A stretch of DNA of 20,866 nt from CAZADA01 sp964568975 (lineage in GTDB: Bacteria > Pseudomonadota > Alphaproteobacteria > Caulobacterales > Maricaulaceae), in assembly GCA_964568975.1 (NCBI GenBank), contig CAZMSO010000050.1, forward strand, positions 1 to 20,866. The letters are read 5' to 3'. The position numbers were made by a program, and so were the translations under genes. Positions 14,198 through 20,866 of this stretch are shown one piece after another. Numbering within the stretch: position 1 is the stretch's first letter; every line of letters begins with the position of its first letter. The notes beneath the pieces were generated by a model, which was not told the origin of the DNA, ran no database searches, and worked only from the letters and a program-made list of their open reading frames with translations.

Positions 14198-15178
14198 CTA
14201 CACCCCTGGGGCGGCGTCGCCCGTGTTGAATTGACCATAGCGACGATAGCGCTCGAGATATCTGGGAATAATCGCTTCCACCGCAGTCGCCGCGACGCCA
14301 AGATCCGCCAGCGTGCCGACGCCGTCTGTGTCTGTGACAACGTTGTCACGCTTCAGCAACGTCACTTGATCGCGCGTCAAAAACGGCTCCACAAACGGCA
14401 GCAGCCCCGACGCCTCCCCCGCTAAGCCCATCAGAGAGGCCACGAAAAACGGCATAGGAACCAACGGCCGCCGGCGGCGGATCTCCGCCAGCATCAAACG
14501 CATGAGCTCTTTGAACGTGTAAACCCGCGGCCCCCCCAATTCATAAACGCCGCCGGCCGCTTGCGGGCTCGTCAGCGCGACGGCCACCGCCGCGGCGACG
14601 TCGCCCACATAAACGGGCTGAAACCGCGTCTTGCCGCCGCCGATCAGGGGCAAGGCCGGCGCAAACCGCGCCATGTCAGCAAAGCGATTGAAAAACTGAT
14701 CCTCCGGGCCAAACACAATCGAGGGGCGTAGGATCGTGGCCTCCGCAAACGCCGCGCGCACGTGCGCCTCGCCATCGGCTTTCGTGCGTGCATAAAGCGA
14801 CTTCGAGGACGGGTCTGCGCCAATCGCCGACACCTGCACAAACCGCTGCGCTCCGGCGTCGGCGGCCGCCTGCGCGACATGGCCGGCCGCATGCGCATGC
14901 ACGGCGGCGAACCGCTGCGACCCGCTTTGAAACAACACGCCGACCAGATTGACCACGCCGCGCGCGCCCTCCACCGCCCGGTCCACAGAGGCGCGGTCAC
15001 GAATGTTGGCCTGGGCGAGCTGCACTTGGCCCACATCGCCCATCACGCGTAGCTCATGGCCAAGATGCGGGCGTCGCATCGCCACGCGCACCCGCAGCTC
15101 GCGCTTGCACAACGCGCGCACCACATACTTGCCGATGAAACCCGAGCCGCCAAAGACGGTGATGAGATCGCTCGCCAT
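14198..15178 (-). CDS. NDUFA9-like complex I-associated SDR protein
   Basis: A 326-residue atypical SDR protein similar to the mitochondrial NDUFA9 subunit family and to NAD(P)H-binding proteins of Alphaproteobacteria. The Rossmann motif TVFGGSGFIGKYVVRAL is at residues 7-23, followed by ANIRDRASVDRAV and VVNLVGVLFQ. Further motifs are FVQVSAIGAD, SLYARTKADGEAHVR, ATILRPSIVFGPEDQFFNRFA and QPVYVGDVAAAV. I chose ATG 15178; upstream ATG 15235 adds an uncharged, non-conserved leader. It sits beside uppP in many alphaproteobacteria as I recall, but has no confirmed role in NADH dehydrogenase here. It could also bind quinones or lipids. Confidence 0.8.
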   Translation of the reverse strand: MASDLITVFGGSGFIGKYVVRALCKRELRVRVAMRRPHLGHELRVMGDVGQVQLAQANIRDRASVDRAVEGARGVVNLVGVLFQSGSQRFAAVHAHAAGHVAQAAADAGAQRFVQVSAIGADPSSKSLYARTKADGEAHVRAAFAEATILRPSIVFGPEDQFFNRFADMARFAPALPLIGGGKTRFQPVYVGDVAAAVAVALTSPQAAGGVYELGGPRVYTFKELMRLMLAEIRRRRPLVPMPFFVASLMGLAGEASGLLPFVEPFLTRDQVTLLKRDNVVTDTDGVGTLADLGVAATAVEAIIPRYLERYRRYGQFNTGDAAPGV

Positions 15179-15319
15179 AGATCCAGCCTGTAACCCGAAG
15201 CCCGAGAAATAGGACGCCGGCGCTGGGCTGTCCATGACGGCGGCCGCATCGTTTCACGGCGCGCCTTCGCGCTTCTTTAAGCGGACGCTCGCTACCGATC
15301 GCCTCGGGAGAAGCGCGCC

Positions 15320-15865
15320 ATGATTGACGACTTAAAGCATGTCACCGCCCTCGTGGCTCCAGAAAACGACGCCGACGAGCATCAGCTGCGCTCTGTGCTC
15401 GGTCTCGCTAAGCTGGCCGCCGTGCGATTCGTGCGCCGCCCAGACGCGTTGTTGGCGGAAGCCCGCGCGCTTGAGCCCGACCTTTTGATTATGGGGTTCG
15501 CCCTGGAAGGCCAGCCGACGATCGACACGTTGCGTGCGATCCGCCGCGGGGAGACGTCTGTGAATCCCTATTCGCCCGTGGTGATCGCACGGTCGAAAGC
15601 GTCCCGCAAAGCCGTGAGCCTCGCGCTCAATGGCGGAGCCCACGAATTCCTCGCTTTGCCCACTTCTGTGGCGACGTTGTCGCGTTTGCTTTACCGCGCG
15701 ATTTTTGCGGGACGACCTTTTGTGAACACGCCGACTTACATCGGCCCGTGCCGCCGCCGGCGTCCGGATCCGGCGTATGAGGGGCCCGAACGCCGCCGCG
15801 CGGCGTGGGCGGGCTATGTGCACGCGTCCCACGATCTTGGCGACGGCGACCCCCACATGATTTAG
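15320..15865 (+). CDS. Receiver-like protein without phosphoacceptor residues
   Basis: A 181-residue protein whose residues 8-130 resemble a response-regulator receiver fold: the strand VTALVAPEN, a helix, then LEPDLLIMGFALEG, where the phospho-Asp position is occupied by G59. The usual Thr/Ser and Lys partners are also missing: the strand VVIARSKAS lacks the Thr, and LALPTSVATLSRL has Leu where the conserved Lys would be. It should therefore not be phosphorylated normally. The C-terminal tail TPTYIGPCRRRR...YEGPERRR is an Arg-rich motif seen in some alphaproteobacterial regulators, which could bind nucleic acid or lipid. It has no output domain. The start is set by GGGAGAAG upstream of ATG 15320. 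Pseudo-receiver is inferred from fold, not proven. Confidence 0.6.
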   Translation: MIDDLKHVTALVAPENDADEHQLRSVLGLAKLAAVRFVRRPDALLAEARALEPDLLIMGFALEGQPTIDTLRAIRRGETSVNPYSPVVIARSKASRKAVSLALNGGAHEFLALPTSVATLSRLLYRAIFAGRPFVNTPTYIGPCRRRRPDPAYEGPERRRAAWAGYVHASHDLGDGDPHMI

Positions 15866-15900
15866 CGCCGGCGTCAGCGGCGGCGGACGCGTGGTGATCG

Positions 15901-15942
15901 CCCCGCGATCGCCCCCCCCCCGCGATTGATCCCCGCGATTGA
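15901..15942. repeat. CCCCGCGAT repeats and a C10 run upstream of tRNA-Leu
   Basis: CCCCGCGAT occurs at 15901-15909, and CCCCGCGATTGA at 15918-15929 and 15931-15942 (13-bp period). A run of ten C lies at 15912-15921. Confidence 0.6.
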
Positions 15943-15967
15943 CCAGACGCCGGCGGGCGCGTATTCA
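15939..15967 (+). promoter_or_regulatory. Possible tRNA-Leu promoter
   Basis: TTGACC (15939-15944) is 17 bp from TATTCA (15962-15967), with the tRNA beginning 13 bp later. The -35 is strong, the -10 weak (three of six). Confidence 0.35.
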
Positions 15968-15979
15968 CTCCAGCCTCAG

Positions 15980-16066
15980 GCCCAGATGGCGGAATTGGTA
16001 GACGCGCCAGCTTCAGGTGCTGGTATCCGTATGGATGTGGAGGTTCGAGTCCTCTTCTGGGCACCA
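15980..16066 (+). tRNA. tRNA-Leu (anticodon CAG), CCA encoded
   Basis: An 87-nt cloverleaf. The acceptor stem GCCCAGA pairs with TCTGGGC (16056-16062), followed by discriminator A and encoded CCA. The anticodon arm CCAGC-TTCAGGT-GCTGG places CAG at 16014-16016, reading CUG. The T arm holds GGTTCGAGTCC, and a long variable arm, as in tRNA-Leu, precedes it. The 3' end is probably the attachment site used by the integrase to its right, because the gene starts 140 bp downstream and points away. Confidence 0.97.
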
Positions 16067-16090
16067 TCCTGCATTTCCCAGCTATTCCCC

Positions 16091-16170
16091 GCGACTAATA
16101 ATCCGTTAACTTCCAAGGGCTTTAGCGCTTCGTTAGTCGCAGCGCATCGCAGGGCGACGCCCTGAAGCGC
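16091..16170. repeat. Interleaved inverted repeats between tRNA and integrase
   Basis: GCGACTAA (16091-16098) pairs with TTAGTCGC (16133-16140), and GCGCTTC (16125-16131) pairs with GAAGCGC (16164-16170), in A-B-A'-B' order. A smaller AGGGC-GAC-GCCCT stem (16151-16163) sits inside. This 140-bp segment carries no gene; the repeats may be integrase or excisionase arm-binding sites. Confidence 0.6.
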
Positions 16171-16206
16171 ACGCGTTTCTAGGGGTACGGCAGGGGATTT
16201 GGAGAA

Positions 16207-17430
16207 TTGGCCAAAAATGCTCTGACCGCTTTATCGGTGCGGAGGGTGACGCAGCTGGGCCGTCACGGTGACGCAAACTGCCCGGGTTTGGCGCTGTGCG
16301 TCACCCGATCGTCATCGGGGGTCCTCCGCAAATCCTGGACGGTGCGGGTGAGTGTAGCGGGTCGCCAGCGGGAGTTTGGTTTGGGCGGCGCTGCGGAGGT
16401 CTCGCTCAAAGAAGCGCGGGATCGCGCACTGGAAATCCGGCGCGCCGCCCGCTGCGGCGAACTCGATCGACCCAAGGCCCAGCTTTTAGCGCCATCATTT
16501 CAAGAGTTTGCACACGCCTATGTGGCCATGCGTTCTGCGGGCTGGAAAGACCCCAAGCGGGGCTCGCAGATCTGGTTGAACTCGTTGGAGCACCATGCCT
16601 TCCCGATCATCGGCTCTGTGTCGGTGGATGCGGTGACCCGCGATCATGTGATCCAGATCCTCGAGCCGATCTGGTCGGCGAAAACCGAGACCGCCAGTCG
16701 GGTGCGCAATCGCCTGGAGCTGATCTTGGGCGCAGCGCGGGCCAAAGGCCTGCGCTCGGGCGAGAACCCGGCGGTGTGGCGTGATGGGTTGGAGCACATT
16801 TTCGCCCCGCCCCGGTTGGTGGCTCCGGTCCGCCATTTCGTGGCCGTACCTATCGACGCCATGCCCGCACTGATGGCGCGCTTGCGGACTTCTAAGGGCA
16901 TGGCGGCGCGATTGGTGGAGTTCATCGCCCTGACCTGGGTGCGCTTCTCCGCCGCGGCTGGCGCGCGATGGGACGAGGTGGACTGGGAGGCGCGGGTGTG
17001 GACAGTCCCACCCGGGCGGAACAAGGGGCGCAAGGGCGCTGTTATGGCCCACCGCGCGCCGCTGTCGGAGGCGGCATTGGATGTGCTGCACCGCGTCCGG
17101 CCCCGTCGTCGGGGGCGCTCCCCTCTGATCTTCCCCAGCCCCCAAGCGGCCAAGATGCTCAGTGACGTGGCGGCGAAGAAGGCGTTGGTGCGTGGCGGGG
17201 ATCCGGCCTGGACCACCCATGGGCTGCGCTCGACGGCGCGCGATTGGGCGGCGGAGCGCACGGAGTTCCCCCATGAGCTGGCGGAAATGGCGTTGGGTCA
17301 TGTGGTGGGCAATGCAGTGGAGGCCGCATACCGCCGGGGCGACATGCTGGAGCGGCGACGCCCGCTCATGGATGAGTGGGCGTCCTATTGCCTGTCCACA
17401 TGCGAGCGAGCCCAGAGGTCAAAGGACTGA
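16207..17430 (+). CDS. int: Tyrosine recombinase (P4-type integrase)
   Basis: A 407-residue site-specific recombinase of the P4/tRNA-targeting type. Residues 1-90 form the N-terminal arm-binding domain (KSWTVRVSVAGRQREFGLG and VSLKEARDRALEIRR), 95-195 the core-binding domain, and 210-395 the catalytic domain. The catalytic set is visible: R246 (LTWVRFSAAAGARWDEVD), a Lys in the WTVPPGRNKGRKG beta hairpin, H338 and R341 (THGLRSTARDWAAE), H365 (MALGHVVGNAVEAAYRR) and nucleophile Y375. Start is TTG at 16207, preceded by AGGGG-like sequence; the ATG at 16217 is out of frame. It begins 140 bp from tRNA-Leu and points away from it, the usual arrangement. Its last 46 bp overlap the convergent excisionase-like gene. 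Confidence 0.93.
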   Translation: MAKNALTALSVRRVTQLGRHGDANCPGLALCVTRSSSGVLRKSWTVRVSVAGRQREFGLGGAAEVSLKEARDRALEIRRAARCGELDRPKAQLLAPSFQEFAHAYVAMRSAGWKDPKRGSQIWLNSLEHHAFPIIGSVSVDAVTRDHVIQILEPIWSAKTETASRVRNRLELILGAARAKGLRSGENPAVWRDGLEHIFAPPRLVAPVRHFVAVPIDAMPALMARLRTSKGMAARLVEFIALTWVRFSAAAGARWDEVDWEARVWTVPPGRNKGRKGAVMAHRAPLSEAALDVLHRVRPRRRGRSPLIFPSPQAAKMLSDVAAKKALVRGGDPAWTTHGLRSTARDWAAERTEFPHELAEMALGHVVGNAVEAAYRRGDMLERRRPLMDEWASYCLSTCERAQRSKD

Positions 17431-17564
17431 ACATCCACCACGCGACGTTTGCCGATCTTGTAGGTGGCGAACGCTCCCGCCTTGATGTGGCGAAAGACGG
17501 TGGAGACGTGCAGCCCGTAGCGCTGCGCCGCCTTGGCGACGGAGATGCCGACAATCTCCGCCAT
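17385..17564 (-). CDS. Excisionase/AlpA-like HTH protein
   Basis: A 59-residue DNA-binding protein (from ATG 17564; GTG 17567 gives one more residue). The sequence VGISVAKAAQRYGLHVSTVFRHIKAG fits a MerR/excisionase-type helix-turn-helix with a following wing (TYKIGKRRVVDV), the typical pattern for Xis and AlpA-like recombination directionality factors. Its start overlaps the stop of the upstream helicase gene (TGATG), so it is translated in the replication operon. Its 3' end overlaps the 3' end of int on the opposite strand. It is the best excisionase candidate, though a transcription factor cannot be excluded. Confidence 0.75.
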   Translation of the reverse strand: MAEIVGISVAKAAQRYGLHVSTVFRHIKAGAFATYKIGKRRVVDVQSFDLWARSHVDRQ

Positions 17565-18945
17565 CACATCGCGTCCGATGACAGGACGGGGCCCGCAAAC
17601 GTGTTCAGGGGCAGCCCGTCATCGTCGAAAGTCAGTCTTAGGTCTGCAACGCCTCGGCCTTGCTTGCGCCTGTGGGGCTGGAAGCCGCGATCGCGCAGAG
17701 CTGCGGTGAATGTCTTGAGCGCGCCAAAGCTCAGCTCGCCGCGCTCGTGCGCCCAGCGTCGAAAGTCTCCGTGCAGGTCTGCATAGGAGACCCAGGACCC
17801 AAGGTCGCGCACACACCGGTCCTCGAGCCAAGCGCCGATGACGTCTTGGGTCTGGAAGTATTCGTCTGTGGCCTCGCGCACCACGCGCGGGAGCTTGGAC
17901 CGGTCGGCCGGGGCCGAAGGATCGCTAAGGAACTTGCCTGCGCCGTCGATCCAAAACGCCAAAATCCCGGGGGCTTCGGCTTTGAGCTTCTCCAAGAGCT
18001 TAGGATCGAACATCTGCGGTGAGACCGTGGAGGTCGCCGGGATCATCCGCAGTCGTCGCGTCATGCCTTGCGACATGTCTCGCGATGACGGCATGTGATT
18101 GCCGACCAGCACCATTTTATGCTGCAGCGTGATTTCGGTGGAGCCTTGGTGCATGGCTCGAGCGGTGATTTTCGGTTCGCCGGAAAGGGTCTTCAGCAGA
18201 GATTCATTCAAGCGCCCGCCGATGGGCAGCTCCGGCACGATGGTCATCCGCTGGGCGCGCAACCGCATCATCCATTCCGGGTGCGCCTCACCGCCCAGCA
18301 TCAGCCGCTCGGCGGAAATGCGCCCGGCGTAGCCGCCCATGACATGTTCGAGGATATCCAAGAAGGTGGATTTCCCATTGCCGCCCGGACCCCAAAGGAA
18401 GAACAGAGAATGGGGGTTCGTTTCGCCGGTGAGACACATGCCCATGACGCGCTGGATGTAGTCGATCAGCGCCACATCGCCGCCCGTGAAGTCGTTGAGA
18501 AACGACAGGAACGCCGGACACGCCCCGCCAGGAGACACCCGCGTCTGTTTGGTCATGAGCAGGGCGGGATCGTTGGCGCGCGCCATCCCGGTGCGCAGGT
18601 CGATCACGCCACCGGGCGTGTTCAAGAGCGTTCGGTTTTGATCCCAATCATCCACGCTCGTGCGCAGATCATCGCGTCCGCACGCGAGCTTGAAGACCGA
18701 CGTGATGAAGTAGGTCGAACACAGCGCCTTCGCCTGACGGCGTATGGCGACGGCCTCCTTGTCGGGCTCCGTATCGCGCGCCTGGCGTTCGAGCGCGTCG
18801 GCCTCCACAGCGCAGAAACTCTCGACGAGCGAGCGAGCGCGATCATCATCGCACGCCTGCCATTGCGAGCCGCTCCACAGGAACCAGCCGACACCGGACG
18901 TGTAACGCAGGCTCTGCTTGTGTGTCGCGACAAAGCGCGTGGCCA
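17564..18945 (-). CDS. Replication protein, C-terminal SF3 helicase part (5' side ends at N gap)
   Basis: The C-terminal part of a phage/plasmid primase-helicase. It contains the D5-like N-terminal region of the helicase (LLNTPGGVIDLRTG, then YIQRVMGMCLTGE), Walker A GPGGNGKST, Walker B-like MTIVPELP with its acidic residue, and the sensor MVLVGNHMP followed by the arginine-finger segment RRLRMIP. This is a superfamily 3 ATP-driven helicase. The frame is open to the 5' gap at 18946; the internal start at 18808 is only where an in-frame GTG occurs. The C-terminal 100 residues (DLHGDFRRWAHERGELSFGALK) look like a winged-helix/DNA-binding tail. It ends overlapping the excisionase-like gene. Confidence 0.9.
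18891..18945. repeat. 55-bp contig-end duplicate, left copy
   Basis: Identical to 19046-19100. It abuts the N run and reads in frame with the helicase part, coding for ATRFVATHKQSLRYTSG on the minus strand. Confidence 0.95.
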
Positions 18946-19045
18946 NNNNNNNNNNNNNNNNNNNNNNNNNNNNNNNNNNNNNNNNNNNNNNNNNNNNNNN
19001 NNNNNNNNNNNNNNNNNNNNNNNNNNNNNNNNNNNNNNNNNNNNN
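18946..19045. other. Assembly gap (100 N) inside the replication gene
   Basis: A round 100-N placeholder flanked by identical 55-bp sequence. Removing the gap and one copy (155 bp) restores an open frame of 802 codons including stop. Confidence 0.95.
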
Positions 19046-19100
19046 ACACCGGACGTGTAACGCAGGCTCTGCTTGTGTGTCGCGACAAAGCGCGTGGCCA
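19046..19100. repeat. 55-bp contig-end duplicate, right copy
   Basis: Identical to 18891-18945 and directly adjoins the N run. It reads in the prim-pol frame. Confidence 0.95.
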
Positions 19101-20124
19101 TGTGGACATGAGTATAGCGCAGGACGCTGGGTCCAGTATGGCCTGGCGGTTCGTCATCGCCGTCGAAGAGCTCGCGACACTCGACCAGAAGCTTCTGGCG
19201 CTGCTGGTCGTGCTTGGCGAAGGAGCGGGCGACTTCCTGGGGCAAGCGATCGCCATACTTCTGCAAAGCTAAGCCGCTGAACCCCTCCAGCACCGCACAG
19301 ATCGCGTCGAGACTGTAACCCTCGGCCTGCAGCACGCCGACTTGGGCGTGCATGCACTCGGACCGATCCGACAGGCGCTCCTCCAGGGCTTCGAGGCGCG
19401 TCCAGAGCGCGGGGGGCAGGCTCTCAACACGCGAGGTGTCGCGCCTGAGACCCGACACAACCGCTATGCTCGCGGCTGGCGGGTTCCTGCGGGCTCGATC
19501 CAAAAGCCGCTCGCGCAACCAAGGCGGCAGGGGTGTTGGAGGCGCGTTTCGGATCAACTGTCGATTGGCGTGCGGCGGCGCGAGCACATAGCCGCCATCG
19601 GCCTTGATATCGACGCCCGGCCGGAATGTGCACGAGCGGATCTCCACGCCCTCCGGCAGGTCTTCTGGGTATCGGAAGATGAAGTGGAAGCCCCGGCGGG
19701 TCTGGACCGTGCGGGCGCGAGCTTGCTCGAGATCCGCCATCATTTCGGCGTTAGCCTGCGGATCATCCACATCGATGACCACAATGTCCGCGCCCGGCGA
19801 TCGGCGCGGCGCTGCACCCGCCTTGGGCGTCTTCTCTTCGTGTCCATAGCGTCCTGTCGCAACCCCAACGGCGGCGTTCGGGAACTGAGCCCACCACCGG
19901 CGCACGAGCACCAGATCACAGGACGCGCCATAGTGACCACCGCCGCCTCTGATCAGCGGAACCTTACTTTTCGGGTGAACAGGAAACACGGCCACGCCGC
20001 ACTGAGCGTAGAGCTCAGCGGCGCGGGCGGGAGAGAGTTCCGGGTCCGCCAGTTCGGCGATATCGCACAGTCTCGCAAACCGATCCGGCGGCGGTCGCCC
20101 CTCCGGCGCGTCTCCGGGGCTCAT
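19046..20124 (-). CDS. Replication protein, N-terminal prim-pol part (3' side ends at N gap)
   Basis: The N-terminal 359 residues of the same primase-helicase. Residues 34-185 form a bifunctional DNA primase/polymerase domain: LYAQCGVAVFPVHPKSKVPL, the metal-binding IDVDD (D118 and D120), GFHFIF (H147) and RPGVDIKADGGYVLAPP (D172). The linker 200-330 is helical, with MHAQVGVLQAEGYSLDAI. ATG at 20124 overlaps the stop of the Mor-like gene by ATGA. A longer ATG-started frame to 20379 is a shadow of that gene. Prim-pol domains lay down primers and can extend them; fused to the SF3 helicase they usually make an element self-replicating. This part is only truncated by the assembly gap. Confidence 0.9.
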
Positions 20125-20510
20125 GAGGCCGTCCTCCCGGATGCGCCACGCCCCAAGATCGTGTTCACGGCGGCTGTGGTGAGGTTGGCTTTCTGCGCGA
20201 TCCGGCCGATGGCGAGGCCGTCTTGACGCCAAGCGTGGATCTGGCGGTTGCGGCGAGCGCGCAGGGTCGCCCAGCGTACGCCCGGCGTCATGTGCAGGCC
20301 GCCGAAGGCCTCCACCAACCGCCCCGCCTTCTCCCAGCCCAACGTGCGCACCAGCACATGGTCTGCAGAGAGCTTGCAAGGGATCACGAGTGGCGGCAGA
20401 GCGCTGGGCGTATGGCCATACAGCATCCTCAGAACGCCGATCAGATGCGCAGTGTCGCCAACGCCGACGAGCGCGGCGATCTCGCTGTAGTCTTTGGGTA
20501 TGGGTCGCAT
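20121..20510 (-). CDS. Mor-like HTH regulator of the replication operon
   Basis: A 129-residue protein with a Mu Mor/C-type pattern: IAALVGVGDTAHLIGVLRM near 11-29, then LGWEKAGRLVEAFGGLHMTPG at 57-77 and a C-terminal helix-turn-helix RNRQIHAWRQDGLAIGRIAQ continuing to TTAAVNTILGR at about 87-121. Mor-family proteins activate phage middle genes by dimerising and binding DNA; here it is more likely to control the replication operon. The start ATG at 20510 has a strong Shine-Dalgarno, AAGGAGG, 5 nt upstream (complement of 20516-20522). It is the first gene of the leftward operon. The family call rests on pattern similarity, so a related HTH regulator is the alternative. Confidence 0.55.
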   Translation of the reverse strand: MRPIPKDYSEIAALVGVGDTAHLIGVLRMLYGHTPSALPPLVIPCKLSADHVLVRTLGWEKAGRLVEAFGGLHMTPGVRWATLRARRNRQIHAWRQDGLAIGRIAQKANLTTAAVNTILGRGASGRTAS

Positions 20511-20515
20511 GGCTC

Positions 20516-20522
20516 CCTCCTT
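20516..20522 (-). promoter_or_regulatory. Strong ribosome-binding site of the replication operon
   Basis: AAGGAGG on the minus strand, 5 nt from the ATG at 20510; the best Shine-Dalgarno noted in the window and the evidence for that start. Confidence 0.7.
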
Positions 20523-20551
20523 CGGTTATCGATGGACGGAGAGCCTAGGAG

Positions 20552-20581
20552 GGCGTTTGGCGCATTTCCCCCGGCGTTTGG
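20552..20581. repeat. Two GGCGTTTGG direct repeats, 21-bp period
   Basis: GGCGTTTGG at 20552-20560 and 20573-20581, two helical turns apart, about 40 bp upstream of the Mor-like gene start. Could be an operator for that regulator or an iteron for the replication protein. Confidence 0.55.
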
Positions 20582-20661
20582 GTCACAGACCTTCGAGGGG
20601 GGATGGGAGCCGCAAATCGAGAATGCCGGCGGAGCCGCTGTGTGAGACCAAGAGAAGCTTT

Positions 20662-20818
20662 CGGCTACCGGGAACTGGTGCTCAGCGACCCAAGCAGACG
20701 GCGCTTGGCATGCGAGCACCCATCGCAAAGCTCGATCGCGGGTCCGCACAAGCACGAGACCGGTCATCTGATGCGCCACCCTGAACGGTCGCCGACAGCG
20801 CACGAGCTGCGGTAGCCG
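20662..20818. other. Repeat-rich non-coding region, possible origin of replication
   Basis: No convincing gene is seen from 20511 to 20866. A 9-bp inverted repeat (CGGCTACCG at 20662-20670, CGGTAGCCG at 20810-20818) brackets a composite hairpin at 20677-20720. The hairpin has outer stem GGTGCTC/GAGCACC, inner stem CCAAGC/GCTTGG, a 6/5 internal loop and a 7-nt apical loop. A GACCGGTC palindrome lies at 20758-20765. Position next to a replication operon suggests an origin or a structured RNA, but no A/T-rich melting region is evident. Confidence 0.4.
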
Positions 20819-20866
20819 GATGCGCATCGACTGCCCTAAAGCAGACGTCCTCCTATACAACCCGAA

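Larger units (their letters stand above)
16067..20866. mobile_element. Integrated element at tRNA-Leu (left part only)
   Basis: Begins at the tRNA-Leu 3' end and continues past the window. It carries an integrase next to the tRNA, an excisionase-like HTH protein, a prim-pol/SF3 helicase replication protein and a Mor-like regulator. No second copy of the tRNA 3' end is visible, so the right attachment site lies outside. No capsid, tail, conjugation or cargo genes are seen in this part. A P4-like satellite, a defective prophage or an integrated plasmid all remain possible. Confidence 0.8.

Noticed and set aside
15627..16067. 146-residue antisense frame across tRNA-Leu (begins MVPRRGLEPPHPYGYQ)
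   Set aside because: This start is the familiar reverse translation of a tRNA-Leu gene, and the rest is antisense to the pseudo-receiver.
18622..20379. Single long minus-strand frame running through the 100-N gap
   Set aside because: It keeps frame only because N are counted as codons; left of the gap it leaves the helicase frame, and right of 20124 it is a shadow of the Mor-like gene.
20441..20860. 139-residue minus-strand frame upstream of the Mor-like gene
   Set aside because: It overlaps the strong ribosome-binding site and start of the Mor-like gene in another frame and shows no recognisable domain.
1..20866. CRISPR arrays or transposon insertion sequences
   Set aside because: No regularly spaced repeat set and no transposase-like protein was seen; the only short repeats are two- or three-copy.

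Overview
The window looks like chromosome of a high-GC alphaproteobacterium. The best lineage evidence is the nadQ-type regulator beside nadA/nadB/nadC, the HD phosphohydrolase that overlaps nadQ, and an NDUFA9-like SDR protein near uppP. I cannot assign an order or genus. Two runs of N (4980-4989 and 18946-19045) show it is a draft scaffold.

Layout. 1-1460: the 3' end of dnaJ and a convergent universal-stress-protein gene. 1581-8475: the NAD block. An HD phosphohydrolase gene overlaps nadQ (NAD-biosynthesis repressor). A 306-bp control region follows, with a good promoter bracketed by two TGCTCA-N3-TGAGCA palindromes. Then come nadA, two tandem secreted paralogues of unknown function, nadB and nadC. 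The nadA-nadB-nadC products convert L-aspartate to nicotinate mononucleotide; nadQ very probably represses them through the two palindromes. 8609-15865: core genes, namely a YqhA-family membrane protein, an extended-SDR protein, a secreted TPR protein, queG (tRNA queuosine synthesis), a glutathione S-transferase, uppP (undecaprenyl-PP recycling), an NDUFA9-like SDR protein, and a receiver-like protein lacking its phosphorylation residues.

15980-16066 is tRNA-Leu(CAG). Everything to its right looks like an integrated element that runs out of the window: a tyrosine integrase pointing away from the tRNA, then a leftward operon of a Mor-like regulator, a prim-pol/SF3-helicase replication protein and an excisionase-like HTH protein. 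The replication gene appears split by a 100-N gap, but the gap is flanked by an identical 55-bp sequence. Merging the two copies restores one 801-residue open reading frame, so I read the split as an assembly artefact. A 356-bp region upstream of the operon has no convincing gene but holds direct and inverted repeats and a 44-nt hairpin, so it may be the element's origin/control region. The set (integrase, excisionase, primase-helicase, one regulator, no structural genes seen yet) fits a P4-like satellite or integrative plasmid.

Most unusual points: the paired operators exactly 63 bp apart, the secreted paralogue pair inside the NAD operon with what may be a decayed third copy upstream, the repaired replication protein, and the repeat-rich DNA at both ends of the element.
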